Made by a program: the position numbers and the translations under genes. The notes beneath the pieces were generated by a model. That model worked only from the letters and a program-made list of their open reading frames with translations, searched no databases and was not told the origin of the DNA. Shown here one piece after another: positions 36,414 to 45,030 of a DNA stretch of 64,000 nt; the first letter of the stretch is position 1, and every line of letters begins with the position of its first letter. The DNA comes from Succinatimonas sp. UBA7265 (GTDB lineage: Bacteria > Pseudomonadota > Gammaproteobacteria > Enterobacterales > Succinivibrionaceae), in contig DKSD01000093.1 in NCBI GenBank assembly GCA_002473165.1, positions 1 to 64,000 on the forward strand. Direction: 5' to 3'.

Positions 36414-36467
36414 CATAAACTCCCGCGCCAAAATTCAGGCGCCTCAATTCGTCTTTGCGGGAGTTAA

Positions 36468-36484
36468 ATCAAAAAACGTGCCAG
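36468..36484 (-). promoter_or_regulatory. Sigma-54 promoter of the fliE operon
   Basis: On the minus strand CTGGCACG (36484-36477), four T residues, then TTGAT (36472-36468). The -24 element is perfect and the spacing is exact; the -12 reads TTGA instead of TTGC. Transcription would start about 44 bases before the fliE ATG. In Vibrio and Pseudomonas this operon is likewise sigma-54-dependent. Confidence 0.75.
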
Positions 36485-36503
36485 GTGCGACAGCGGGCAT
36501 GTA

Positions 36504-36535
36504 AAAGGCCGTCCGGGCAAACCCGGGCGGCCTTT
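36504..36535 (-). terminator. Terminator after rpiA
   Basis: AAAGGCCG (36504-36511) pairs with CGGCCTTT (36528-36535), with an inner CCGGG/CCCGG stem. A short T-rich stretch follows on the minus strand. Confidence 0.7.
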
Positions 36536-36552
36536 AAACGCAGAGCATTGCG

Positions 36553-37221
36553 TCACTGCGGGCGTTTTAAGGTCTTTACGCCCTCTTCTGTTGCATAGAG
36601 GATCACATCGGCGCCGCGGCGGGCGAACAGCCCCACGGTCACGACTCCCGGGATGGCGTTGATCTCATCCTCAAGCTTTACCGGATCGGTGATCGAAAGG
36701 CCGCGCACGTCGACGATCTCACAGCCGTTGTCCGTAATGCAGCCTTCGCGCAGCACCGGATCGCCGCCGGTGAGCTTCTTTAACGTGCGGATCACCTGCT
36801 CGCGGGCCATGGGGATGACCTCGACGGGCAGCGGGAATTTGCCCAGGGTGTCCACGAGCTTGGACTTGTCGACGATGAGCACGAATTTTTTGGCCATCGA
36901 GGTGAGGATCTTCTCGCGGGTAAGGCACGCGCCGCCGCCCTTGATCATGTTGAAATGCGGATCGACTTCGTCGGCGCCGTCGATGTAGACGTCATAGCCG
37001 GGCACGCTGTTGGGATCGAGCACGTTAATGCCGCGCTCGCGCAGCAGCGCCGTCGTCTTGTTCGAGCTTGAGACCGCGCCTTCGACCTTGATTTCATTTA
37101 AGCCTATCTGCTCTATGAATTTCACGACCGTGGAGCCGCTGCCCACACCGAGCACCCCCTGCTTTGGGATGTAATCCAAGGCGGCCTTGGCCACCATCAC
37201 CTTAAGCTCATCCTGAGTCAT
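36553..37221 (-). CDS. rpiA: Ribose-5-phosphate isomerase A
   Basis: This 222-residue enzyme interconverts ribose 5-phosphate and ribulose 5-phosphate. GVGSGSTV, the phosphate-binding loop, lies near residue 26. The active site segments DGADEVD and [11 protein letters not shown] are intact. The frame opens 57 codons upstream without similarity. The ATG at 37221 gives MTQDELK, the family start. It lies 14 bases after tyrS and may be cotranscribed with it. It adds to the pentose phosphate genes in this window (tkt, tal). Confidence 0.95.
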   Translation of the reverse strand: MTQDELKVMVAKAALDYIPKQGVLGVGSGSTVVKFIEQIGLNEIKVEGAVSSSNKTTALLRERGINVLDPNSVPGYDVYIDGADEVDPHFNMIKGGGACLTREKILTSMAKKFVLIVDKSKLVDTLGKFPLPVEVIPMAREQVIRTLKKLTGGDPVLREGCITDNGCEIVDVRGLSITDPVKLEDEINAIPGVVTVGLFARRGADVILYATEEGVKTLKRPQ

Positions 37222-37235
37222 ATCTGCTCCAAATA

Positions 37236-38426
37236 TCAGTGTTTGACAGTAACTCTGGCAAAGCGGCGCTTGCCCACCTGCCACACGGCCGTGCCCTCGG
37301 CTACAGGGGCTTTCTTGTCCGTGACCGCCTCTCCGTCGCACTTGACGGCGTTCTGGGCGATCATGCGCATCGCCTCGGAGGTCGTGGCGCACAGCCCGGC
37401 GTCTTTTAAGAGATTCGGCACGCTCTGCGAGCTCACCTCGACCTCGGCGATATCCTCGGGGATCGCGCCTTTGGCAAACTGGCTCTTAAAGCCCTCGACG
37501 GCCGCGTCGGCGGCCTGGGCCCCGTGGAAACGGGCCACGAGCTCGCGGCCTAATTCGATCTTGGCATCGCGCGGGTTAAGCTGATCGCTCATGCAGCGCT
37601 TTTTGAGATCCTCGATCTCCTCCGTGGTCTTCTCTGAGAGCAGCGTGTAGTAATTCCACATCAGCGCGTCGGAGATCGACATGATCTTGCCGAACATCTC
37701 CTTGGGAGGCTCAGTCACGCCGATGTAGTTGTGCTTGGACTTTGACATCTTGACAACGCCGTCAAGGCCGACCAGCAGCGGCATCATCAGCACGCACTGA
37801 GGTTCCATGCCCGCATCCTTTTGCAGCTCGCGGCCCATGAGCAGGTTGAATTTCTGATCGGTGCCGCCCAGTTCGACGTCAGCCTTAATGGCCACGGAGT
37901 CGTAGCCCTGGAACAGCGGGTAGAGGAACTCGTGGATGGCGATGGGCTGGCGCGCGGCAAAGCGCTTTGAGAAATCGTCGCGCTCGAGCATGCGGGCGAC
38001 GGTAAGCTTTGCGGCCAGGCGGATGGTGCCGGCCGCGCCCAGCTTCTCCGACCACTCGGAGTTGTAGCGGATCTCGGTGAGTTTGGGATCGAGGATCCTG
38101 AACACCTGATCGGCGTAAGTTTTGGCGTTGGCCTCGATGGCTTGCCGGGAAAGCACCGGACGGGTGGAATTTTTGCCTGAGGGATCGCCGATGGAGGCGG
38201 TGAAATCGCCGATGATGAGCACGATCTTGTGGCCAAGCTTCTGGAACGTCCTGAGCTTGTTGAGGATCACGGTGTGACCGAGGTGGATGTCAGGGGCTGT
38301 GGGATCCATGCCCAGCTTGACGGTAAGCTGCCTGCCGCTCTCAAGTTTCTTGCGCAGCTCCTCGAGCGGAATGATTTCCTCGGCGCCGCGGGTGATCTCC
38401 CGCATCGCGCTCTCAATATCGGTCAT
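37236..38426 (-). CDS. tyrS: Tyrosyl-tRNA synthetase
   Basis: This 396-residue class I synthetase charges tRNA-Tyr. The HIGH-type motif appears as DIHLGHTV near residue 45. The second signature is [12 protein letters not shown] near residue 225, and the S4-type RNA-binding domain is at the C-terminus ([10 protein letters not shown] through the end). The length and LGH motif fit the shorter TyrS clade (Pseudomonas-like) rather than the 424-residue E. coli type. It is divergent from anmK across 128 bases. Confidence 0.94.
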   Translation of the reverse strand: MTDIESAMREITRGAEEIIPLEELRKKLESGRQLTVKLGMDPTAPDIHLGHTVILNKLRTFQKLGHKIVLIIGDFTASIGDPSGKNSTRPVLSRQAIEANAKTYADQVFRILDPKLTEIRYNSEWSEKLGAAGTIRLAAKLTVARMLERDDFSKRFAARQPIAIHEFLYPLFQGYDSVAIKADVELGGTDQKFNLLMGRELQKDAGMEPQCVLMMPLLVGLDGVVKMSKSKHNYIGVTEPPKEMFGKIMSISDALMWNYYTLLSEKTTEEIEDLKKRCMSDQLNPRDAKIELGRELVARFHGAQAADAAVEGFKSQFAKGAIPEDIAEVEVSSQSVPNLLKDAGLCATTSEAMRMIAQNAVKCDGEAVTDKKAPVAEGTAVWQVGKRRFARVTVKH

Positions 38427-38554
38427 CGAATTCTCCTGTCAAATGCGCCTTTCCTGAAAGGCTCACCGCCGCCTCGTTTGGCGGGCTTAAAAAAATTGCC
38501 TAATATGATACCCGATCAGGCCGCAACAGGCTAAAAAGGCGCGCGGGGGAACAT

Positions 38555-39766
38555 ATGCAAAAAACACCAGGCAGTGAGCTTTACATCGGGCTGATGTCAG
38601 GCACGAGCATCGACGCCATGGACGGCTGCCTTGCAGCCTTCAAAACCGATGAGCCTCCGCAGGTGCTCGCAGGCGCCTCAAGGCCGTGGCAACAAGATGA
38701 GAAAGCGCTGCTGCACTCGCTGTGCCAAAGCGGCCCTGACGAGCTTGAGCGCGCCGGCCGGGCCGCAGTGCTCCTTGCTTCCGCCCAAACTGAGATCGTG
38801 CAGCAGCTGCTTTGTAAAACCGGGCTAAAAAAAGAAAACATCACCGCGATCGGCTCCCACGGCCAAACGGTGCGCCACTGTCCCGGGCAGGGCTTTTCAG
38901 TGCAGTTAAACGGCGCGGCTGCATTGGCGCTTAAAACCGGCATCGATGTCGTCTCGGATTTTCGCGCCGCCGACATCGCCTTAGGCGGCGACGGCGCCCC
39001 GCTCACCCCGGCATTCCACTCAGGCATCCTCGGATGCAAGGATGAGCCGCGCTATGTCCTAAACTTAGGCGGGATCGCCAACCTCACCGTCCTGGCCCCG
39101 GGCGGGGAGATCCTCTCAGGTTTTGACACCGGGCCTGCGAACACGCTCATCGACACCTGCTGCCGCGAGCTCTTTGACCTTCCCTTTGACGAGGACGCGG
39201 CACTCGCCTCGCAAGGCGCGCTGCTCCCTGAGATCCTGCGCCCCCTGGTCGCGCTCCCCTATTTTGCGCAGCAGCCGCCCAAATCCACCGGCCGCGAGCT
39301 CTTTTGCCGGGATTTGATCGCGCCCTTTTTGGATAAATGCCGGTGCGGGGAAATGCGCGGCTGCGATCTGCTGTATACGCTCACTTGTCTCACCGCCAGG
39401 AGCGTCTGCGCCGCGCTCAAAGCGCAGATGCGGGATCACCGTCTTACAGGAGGCACCCTGGCGGTCGCAGGCGGCGGAGTGCGCAACCCGCTTTTAATGC
39501 AGATGCTCAAAGAGCAGTGCGCGGATTTGGGCGTGAGCGTCAGGCCCAGCGCGGATTTCGGCGTCGATCCGCAGCTTTTGGAGGCCGAGAGCTTTGCGTA
39601 TTTTGCCTGGCTGTTCGCGCACCAAAAACCTTTGCGGCTCGGACGTTCAAGCAGGGCCCAAAAAAGCGCCGTGGCCGGAGCGCTTAATCTCGGATCCGGG
39701 CGGATCTTCAGCGTTCTGAGAGCGGGGCAAAGCCCTCAGGATCCTTGCCATCGGCAAGCTCAGTGA
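38555..39766 (+). CDS. anmK: Anhydro-N-acetylmuramic acid kinase
   Basis: This 403-residue kinase phosphorylates and opens anhydro-N-acetylmuramic acid for cell-wall recycling. It starts near the signature LYIGLMSGTSIDAMDGCLA and has GSHGQTVRHCP, VSDFRAADIALGGDGAPL and LNLGGIANLT, all hallmarks of the family. GGGGGA precedes the ATG. The last 59 bases overlap the convergent pncC gene. Its divergent position next to tyrS is typical of several gammaproteobacteria. Confidence 0.94.
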   Translation: MQKTPGSELYIGLMSGTSIDAMDGCLAAFKTDEPPQVLAGASRPWQQDEKALLHSLCQSGPDELERAGRAAVLLASAQTEIVQQLLCKTGLKKENITAIGSHGQTVRHCPGQGFSVQLNGAAALALKTGIDVVSDFRAADIALGGDGAPLTPAFHSGILGCKDEPRYVLNLGGIANLTVLAPGGEILSGFDTGPANTLIDTCCRELFDLPFDEDAALASQGALLPEILRPLVALPYFAQQPPKSTGRELFCRDLIAPFLDKCRCGEMRGCDLLYTLTCLTARSVCAALKAQMRDHRLTGGTLAVAGGGVRNPLLMQMLKEQCADLGVSVRPSADFGVDPQLLEAESFAYFAWLFAHQKPLRLGRSSRAQKSAVAGALNLGSGRIFSVLRAGQSPQDPCHRQAQ

Positions 39767-40250
39767 GAGCCTTGACGGCCGCGGCCACGGTCTGAAGGCG
39801 CACGGCCTTACGATCGCCTGTGAAATGAAAGAGCCTCGTCAGCGGCGGGCGACCTTTGCGGCACACTCCGGCCCAGACACTGCCCACAGGTTTCTCCGCG
39901 CTGCCGCCGTCAGGCCCTGCGATCCCGGAGACGCCGACGCCGAGATCGGCCCCTGAGCGCTTTAGCGCGCCTTCAGCAAGCGCGGCCGCGCACTCATGCG
40001 AGTACTCGCTAAAGCGTAAGAGCAGCTGCGAACCCACGCCCAAAAGCGCGTGCTTGACCTCGTTGTTGTACACGACAAAGCCTGAATCAAAATAACCGGA
40101 CGATCCCGGGATCTCGGTGAGCGTCGCGGCGATCAGCCCTCCGGTGAGCGACTCGGCCGTGCAGACTTTTAGTTTGAGCGCCAGGCATTGCCGCTGCAGC
40201 GCGGCGGCGGCGGCGCGGTTTTGCGCGCTCAGGTTTTCAGCGGACACCAT
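39708..40250 (-). CDS. pncC: Nicotinamide-nucleotide amidohydrolase (CinA C-terminal domain)
   Basis: This 180-residue single-domain protein corresponds to the CinA C-terminal domain, which deamidates NMN to NaMN. TAESLTGGLIAATLTEIPGS is the signature, followed by YNNEVKHALLGV and SGIAGPDGGSAEKPVG. The N-terminal MoaB-like domain of full CinA is absent, as in E. coli PncC. An upstream ATG at 40265 is possible. The ATG at 40250 has GGGAGG ahead with tight 3-base spacing; the GTG just after it would be better spaced, so the exact start is uncertain. The 3' end overlaps anmK. Confidence 0.88.
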   Translation of the reverse strand: MVSAENLSAQNRAAAAALQRQCLALKLKVCTAESLTGGLIAATLTEIPGSSGYFDSGFVVYNNEVKHALLGVGSQLLLRFSEYSHECAAALAEGALKRSGADLGVGVSGIAGPDGGSAEKPVGSVWAGVCRKGRPPLTRLFHFTGDRKAVRLQTVAAAVKALTELADGKDPEGFAPLSER

Positions 40251-40295
40251 GAACCTCCCGCCCAAGGCGGAAACATTAGGAATTAAGGGAAAAAT

Positions 40296-40961
40296 TCAGC
40301 GGCGGCGCAGCGTGGGGCGCGCGGGGATGCCGTAGGCGCTGCGGGCGCGCAGCGAGGCGATGTGGCGCGGCGCCGGGGCGCTCTCAGCAGGCTCCGGCTC
40401 TTTGGGAGCACCACGAGGCGCGGGAGCTGCCGGAGCGCTTTCGGGAACGGGCGCGGCGGGGCGCGGCTTGATACCGCTTACCTTGGCGATCATCTCAAGC
40501 TCCGAGCGCGGCAGCGACGTGCGTTTGGCGATTTCGCTGAGATCCTCGCCGGCGCGCAGCATCTGCCGGGCCTCGATGATCGGCGCGTTTTCCGTGCGCA
40601 CGGACTCCAGCGCCTGGACGCGCTGGTTTAAGCGGGCTTCGAGATCCGCAAGCTGTTTTGACAGCGCCTTAAGATCCTTTTTCAGGGCTTCCTGGCTGTC
40701 GTCAAAATCCTGGGCGTGGGTGCTCAGATAGGTCACGGACTGCTCGGCGACCTTCTGGCGCTGCAGCGCGGCTTCGACCTGATCTTTGAGATCAGCGACA
40801 TCGCGGCGCAGAACCTCTCCTGCCGCCGCCTGTTTTTCCGAAGCCTGTTCGAGCGCGGTCAGCCTTCTGGTGCAGAGCAGGAACGAGATCAAAAGCAGCG
40901 TCAGCAACAGCACGGCGATCGCGATCACCGCCAGCATCGACACATCAAGATAAGACTGCAC
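40296..40961 (-). CDS. DUF2802 membrane-anchored coiled-coil protein
   Basis: This 221-residue protein has one N-terminal membrane helix (about residues 8-30), a long coiled coil (about 33-125), then a DUF2802 helix-turn-helix-like segment with ARQMLRAGEDLSEIAKRTSLPRSE. It ends in a Pro/Ala/Arg-rich tail. It starts with GTG at 40961. The same gene ends the chemotaxis operon after cheW in Pseudomonas aeruginosa. A role in motility or array organisation is inferred only from that context. Confidence 0.8.
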   Translation of the reverse strand: MQSYLDVSMLAVIAIAVLLLTLLLISFLLCTRRLTALEQASEKQAAAGEVLRRDVADLKDQVEAALQRQKVAEQSVTYLSTHAQDFDDSQEALKKDLKALSKQLADLEARLNQRVQALESVRTENAPIIEARQMLRAGEDLSEIAKRTSLPRSELEMIAKVSGIKPRPAAPVPESAPAAPAPRGAPKEPEPAESAPAPRHIASLRARSAYGIPARPTLRRR

Positions 40962-41008
40962 GTCCCGCTCGCTTAAGATCCCCTCGCTCTAAAAAGGAGG
41001 GGAGCCTG

Positions 41009-41539
41009 TTACTTGTTGAGGTTGACGACCTCTTCCCACTCCTGATCGGAGAGGAGTTTCGTGAGATCGATGAGGATCAGCAGATCATCGTCGCGGTTGC
41101 AGACGCCGCTGATGAACTTGGCACTCTCTTCGGTGCCCACGTTCGGGGTGTCATCGATGTCGTTCGTGTTGAGATCGACGACCTCAGCCACAGAATCCAC
41201 GAGGATGCCGACCACGTGGCTCTCGCTCTCGATGATCATGATCCTGGTGTTGTCGGTGACTTCCGCCGAAGGCAGGCCGAAACGCTGGCGGGTGTCGATC
41301 ACGGTCACGACGTTGCCGCGCAGATTTATGATGCCCAGCACGTAGGTCGGGGCACCGGGGACAGGGGCTATGTCAGTGTATCTGAGCACCTCGCGCACCT
41401 GCATCACGTTGACACCGTAGATCTCCTGGCCGAGCCTGAAGGTAACCCAGCGTTTGAGCTCCCCCTGGTTGTCAACACCGACGTCTACGATCCCTTTGCC
41501 GTCTTTGTTATCCGCGGCTGCCTGAGCTTCATTAGCCAT
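41009..41539 (-). CDS. cheW: Chemotaxis coupling protein CheW
   Basis: This 176-residue protein couples chemoreceptors to CheA. The CheW fold runs from about residue 28, with WVTFRLGQEIYGVNVMQVRE, then ILGIINLRGNVVTVIDTRQR and VGILVDSVAEVVDL. It is separated by 47 bases from the DUF2802 gene and 100 bases from parP. AAGAGG lies ahead of the ATG. Confidence 0.94.
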   Translation of the reverse strand: MANEAQAAADNKDGKGIVDVGVDNQGELKRWVTFRLGQEIYGVNVMQVREVLRYTDIAPVPGAPTYVLGIINLRGNVVTVIDTRQRFGLPSAEVTDNTRIMIIESESHVVGILVDSVAEVVDLNTNDIDDTPNVGTEESAKFISGVCNRDDDLLILIDLTKLLSDQEWEEVVNLNK

Positions 41540-41640
41540 CTGAATGTTCCTCTTTTAAGTCCTGATCACCAAAGATCCGGATCCATTCTAACAACATGCG
41601 CCGCCTGAAAAAAGTCGCCGCAGCGCATACTTACGATCTT

Positions 41641-42885
41641 TCAGGAGGGTTTGGCCTCGTTTTGGTGTTTTCTGAGCACCGAGCGGTCATAACTCCCGTT
41701 GAGATTCATTCCCTGCTCGAACATCGCGATGAGCGCTTTCACGTGGATGAGCGCGCACATCTCTTTCTTGACGATGCCGGCAAGCCAGGGGCGGTTGCCC
41801 GCCTGCTGGCGCCATTTGACATTTTCCTTGCGCAGCACCCGGTTGCCCTCGAGCACGTCGCAGGCGACGGCCCACTGGCTGCCGCCTAACAGGATCATGT
41901 ACTGGTATTCGTTCTCCTCGGCCCCGCCGGGTTTAACCCAGCGCAGCGTGTCAACGACATTGATCTTGCTGCCGCGCAGATCAGCGATGCCTTTAAACCA
42001 CTGCGGCTTGCCAAACAGCCTGGTGAGTTTGCCGCACTCAAAGATGCCGCCTAAGTCCACCAGCGGCACGGCAAAGCGCACGCCCTTGACGAGGAAGAAC
42101 AGCGCCTGGAATTCATCAGGCATCTCGATGTTCTGCCACTCAAGCGGGCTGGGCGGGGTTTCAGGCTGCGCCTGAACCTGCACTTGTGCGATCTGGGTCT
42201 GCTGCTTTTCCTGAGCCTCGGCCGCCGCGATCATGGCCTGCGTGGCCAGTTCGTCGGCTGTCAGCTCACGCTCAGCCGTTGCAGTTTCGGTTTCAGTCGC
42301 GGTCTCGGTTTCCGTCGCAGCCGCAGTTTCCGTCGCGACCGCGGTTTCTGTATCGTCCGCGGTTGCCGTTTGGGTTTCGGTAACGGTTTCAGTCTCAGTC
42401 GCGGTTTCGCTCTGAGTCTCTGTCTGTGCGACTGTTTCCGTCTCAGTCTGCACCGCTGTCTCCGTACCCGTGGCGATCTCCGTCTCGGTTGCGGTTTCAG
42501 TCTCAGTTGCAGCCTCGGTCTCTGTCGCCGTCTGGGTCTCGCTCACCTGCTCCAGCAGCGTCTCCAGCGACGGCTGCTCGCGCACTGGCAGGCTCTCGCG
42601 GCGGGGCTGAGCCTGGATCTGGGGCTGCGGCGCCAAAACCGGGGCCGCGCTCTCGCCTGAGGCGGGCGCGCTCTCCTGTTCAGGGGCAGAGTGCGCCTCC
42701 GCCTGGGCAGGGGCGGCTTCCTTTTCAGGCGCCGCCGCGGGCTCAGGCTGCGCTGCCGCCGCCTCAGAGGCCTTAGATGCCTCGGCTGCCGCCTGAGTTT
42801 CTTCCTCAGGCAGTTCCTCGGCGAGCATCTGGCGGAAGTAGCTTACCAGCGCTTCCTCTTCGCGCCCGTAATGATCCATCGCCAT
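41641..42885 (-). CDS. parP: ParP-like CheW-domain protein with Thr-Glu repeat linker
   Basis: This 414-residue protein has a C-terminal CheW-like domain (about residues 270-400, ALFFLVKGVRFAVPLVDL to KALIAMFEQGM). A long N-terminal region precedes it. By synteny with parC it matches ParP, which in Vibrio links the polar ATPase ParC to chemoreceptor arrays. The striking part is a low-complexity Thr/Glu/Ala linker at about residues 115-205. The start codon overlaps the parC stop as TGATG. The family assignment rests on domain content and gene order. Confidence 0.82.
   Translation of the reverse strand: MAMDHYGREEEALVSYFRQMLAEELPEEETQAAAEASKASEAAAAQPEPAAAPEKEAAPAQAEAHSAPEQESAPASGESAAPVLAPQPQIQAQPRRESLPVREQPSLETLLEQVSETQTATETEAATETETATETEIATGTETAVQTETETVAQTETQSETATETETVTETQTATADDTETAVATETAAATETETATETETATAERELTADELATQAMIAAAEAQEKQQTQIAQVQVQAQPETPPSPLEWQNIEMPDEFQALFFLVKGVRFAVPLVDLGGIFECGKLTRLFGKPQWFKGIADLRGSKINVVDTLRWVKPGGAEENEYQYMILLGGSQWAVACDVLEGNRVLRKENVKWRQQAGNRPWLAGIVKKEMCALIHVKALIAMFEQGMNLNGSYDRSVLRKHQNEAKPS
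42271..42543 (-). repeat. Thr-Glu repeat tract in parP
   Basis: About 90 codons encode imperfect TETETA-type repeats. The DNA repeats a six-base unit with wobble changes (ACC/ACG/ACT and GAG/GAA alternate), so it is old or under codon turnover rather than a fresh expansion. Confidence 0.8.
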
Positions 42886-43793
42886 CAGGCTCCCTCCTCA
42901 GCGCTGAGCATCGTGCTCATGTCAGCGGCGATCTCTTTTTCGTGATCGGGGTGTTTCTCGGCTTCGGTGTCATCGGTAAGCAGCGCCGCGGCGGCCGGAG
43001 TCACCTTGTCAGGGCAGGCCTGCAGTTCATGGCGCACGCAGTGGCACAGCAGTTCGCGGTAAGCCTCGGCTCCGCGGCTTTTTTTGTCCATCAGCGGCAC
43101 CGGCACGTTGCGGGCGCTCGATTCACGGAACAGCGTATCCACGGGGATCACGCCTTTCCACACGTGATCACGGTAATGGATCCTCAGAAAATCCAGCGAA
43201 GAATTTGAAGCGTGGGTGCGGCGGTCAAACATCGTCGGCACGACGATATAGTCAACGCCCGATCCGTTCGTGGCCTTGCCCATGATCTCAAACGTCCTGA
43301 CCATGCCTTCAAGGCCTTTTAAGGCCAGAAACTCAGTCTGCGTCGGCACGAGCACCAAAGAAGCGGCCACAAGCGCGTTGACCATAAGCGCGCCGAGCAC
43401 CGGCGGGCAGTCTATGAGCGCGACGTCGTAATCGTCGTCGACGAATTTTAAGATCTTGCTTAAGATCCTGCCGACGCCGGCCCTGCCTGAAAGCTGGCGG
43501 TCTATGGTAGCCAGCGCCATGGTCGAGCCGATGATGTCCAGGCCCTTAAAGCGGGTGTGGCGGATCGCCTGCGCGACCTTCTCGCGGTCGAGCTCCGGAT
43601 CTTTGTAGAGATCAAAGAGGTTGCGGTCGAGCTGCTCGTCGTCAAAGCCTAAGTAGGCCGTAAGCGAGGCGTGCGGATCCGTGTCCACGACCAGCGCCCT
43701 GAGGCCTTCCTTTTCAAGCCATCCTGCCAGCGAGGCCACCGTGGTGGTCTTGCCCACGCCGCCCTTTTGACTTGCTATTGCCCAAACCAGCAC
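42885..43793 (-). CDS. parC: ParA-type ATPase ParC (polar chemotaxis array positioning)
   Basis: This 302-residue ParA/MinD-type ATPase has its deviant Walker A, SQKGGVGKTTTVASLAGW, near the N-terminus. DTDPHASLTAYLG and ALIDCPPVLGALMVNAL also match the family. In Vibrio, ParC places chemotaxis arrays at the cell pole. The frame opens 39 codons upstream through motD's end. The GTG at 43793 is chosen because AGGAG lies 6 bases before it and VLVWAIASQKGG is the usual start. It sits between motD and parP, the order known from Pseudomonas and Vibrio. Confidence 0.88.
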   Translation of the reverse strand: MLVWAIASQKGGVGKTTTVASLAGWLEKEGLRALVVDTDPHASLTAYLGFDDEQLDRNLFDLYKDPELDREKVAQAIRHTRFKGLDIIGSTMALATIDRQLSGRAGVGRILSKILKFVDDDYDVALIDCPPVLGALMVNALVAASLVLVPTQTEFLALKGLEGMVRTFEIMGKATNGSGVDYIVVPTMFDRRTHASNSSLDFLRIHYRDHVWKGVIPVDTLFRESSARNVPVPLMDKKSRGAEAYRELLCHCVRHELQACPDKVTPAAAALLTDDTEAEKHPDHEKEIAADMSTMLSAEEGA

Positions 43794-43806
43794 CTGATGC
43801 TCCTGT

Positions 43807-45009
43807 TTATTTGAATTCCAGCCTGATTGAATTGTCGTCGCTGCGCCCGACCCTGACATCGCCGCTGCCGGCCTGCCCGGACACGCGGGCGGAGCCGCCC
43901 TGCCCGGCATCGGCGCTTATAAGCGGCAGTTCGCGGCGCGCGGCGGCGTACCGCGAGATCGCCACAACGACGCGGCGGTTGCGCGCGCGGCCTGCCGCCG
44001 TCTCATTGGAGACGAACGGCGTGTACTCGCCGTAGGCTTCCACAGCCATGCGCGTCGGATCTATGCCGTCGTTTGCCAGCTCGCCCAACACATTCACAGC
44101 GCGCTTTGACGACAGCTCCCAGGAATTCTTGTAGATCCCGTTGGGGATGAAAGCGTTGTCCGTATAGCCTCGCACGCGCACGTAGTTGTTGATAGGCGCC
44201 AGCGCCACGGCGATCTTGGCTATAAGCGGGCGCGAGGCGCTGAGGATCGACGCTGAGCCTTCGGCAAAGAGCATGCCGGAGTTGATGTTAAGCGTCAGCC
44301 AGTGCTCGTCCTGCTCGATCTCAACTTCCTTGGCAAGCCCGCTGTCGGCCAAAGTCTCAGAGACGGACTTGCGCACGGCGTCAAACGGCGTGCCCTCAAC
44401 GCCTTCGCCGCGCTGCTCCTCAGTGTCGGTGCGCGTGCGGCCGCCCTGGGCGATCTCATCGGACTGCCCGCCCGGCGTAAAGCCGCCGGCGCCGCTGTCA
44501 GAGCCGCCCGCGGGCTTGTCGGAATAAGGCTTGCCGGCAGTCGGGGTCTTGCTCTCGGAGACGATGAGCGTGCCCGAGGCCCTGGAGACATCGGCTTCGC
44601 TCTGTCCGCTGCGCCCGGACTCCGTGCCCGAGGAGCCGCCCGAGGTGTTCGGGGTGTCCTGCTCGGGTGAGCCTGCGGCGGTGAAATTCATGATCGTGCC
44701 GCCGCCTTCATCGACGGTGCGCACTTCTTCCTGCTTGTCCTCGACTTCCTTTTGCACCTCTTCGGTGGCTTTCGTAAGCTTTTCCTCAAGGGAGCCCGGG
44801 ATGAGCAGCACACCGCCTGAGGCGGTCACCAGGCTTTCGTTAAAGGCCTGGGCCACGCTCTGCGCCATGGACTGGGCCTCGGACTGCTTGGCCATGGCAA
44901 AGGCGTAGAGCACGAGGAACGTCGCGAACAGCAGCGTCATGAAGTCGGCATAGGAAACCATCCAGCGGCCGAGGTTGGGCGGTGCTTCAGGTTTCTTCTT
45001 TCTGGCCAT
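43807..45009 (-). CDS. motD: Flagellar motor stator protein MotD (MotB family)
   Basis: This 400-residue stator protein starts with a basic tail and one membrane helix (about 18-40) that carries the proton-binding Asp22 in SYADFMTLLFATF. A long Ser/Gly/Glu-rich linker (about 110-215) precedes the C-terminal OmpA-like peptidoglycan-binding domain (VRVRGYTDNAFIPNG, RAVNVLGELANDG, EAYGEYTP). The order after cheB and motC matches the Pseudomonas second stator, hence MotD. Confidence 0.9.
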   Translation of the reverse strand: MARKKKPEAPPNLGRWMVSYADFMTLLFATFLVLYAFAMAKQSEAQSMAQSVAQAFNESLVTASGGVLLIPGSLEEKLTKATEEVQKEVEDKQEEVRTVDEGGGTIMNFTAAGSPEQDTPNTSGGSSGTESGRSGQSEADVSRASGTLIVSESKTPTAGKPYSDKPAGGSDSGAGGFTPGGQSDEIAQGGRTRTDTEEQRGEGVEGTPFDAVRKSVSETLADSGLAKEVEIEQDEHWLTLNINSGMLFAEGSASILSASRPLIAKIAVALAPINNYVRVRGYTDNAFIPNGIYKNSWELSSKRAVNVLGELANDGIDPTRMAVEAYGEYTPFVSNETAAGRARNRRVVVAISRYAAARRELPLISADAGQGGSARVSGQAGSGDVRVGRSDDNSIRLEFK

Positions 45010-45030
45010 CGACTCTTACCCCAAAGCGCG

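Noticed and set aside
42184..42660. Long plus-strand frames opposite parP, rich in Ser/Val or Cys/Gly/Leu
   Set aside because: They are mirror images of the Thr-Glu repeat in parP and show no start signal or family resemblance.
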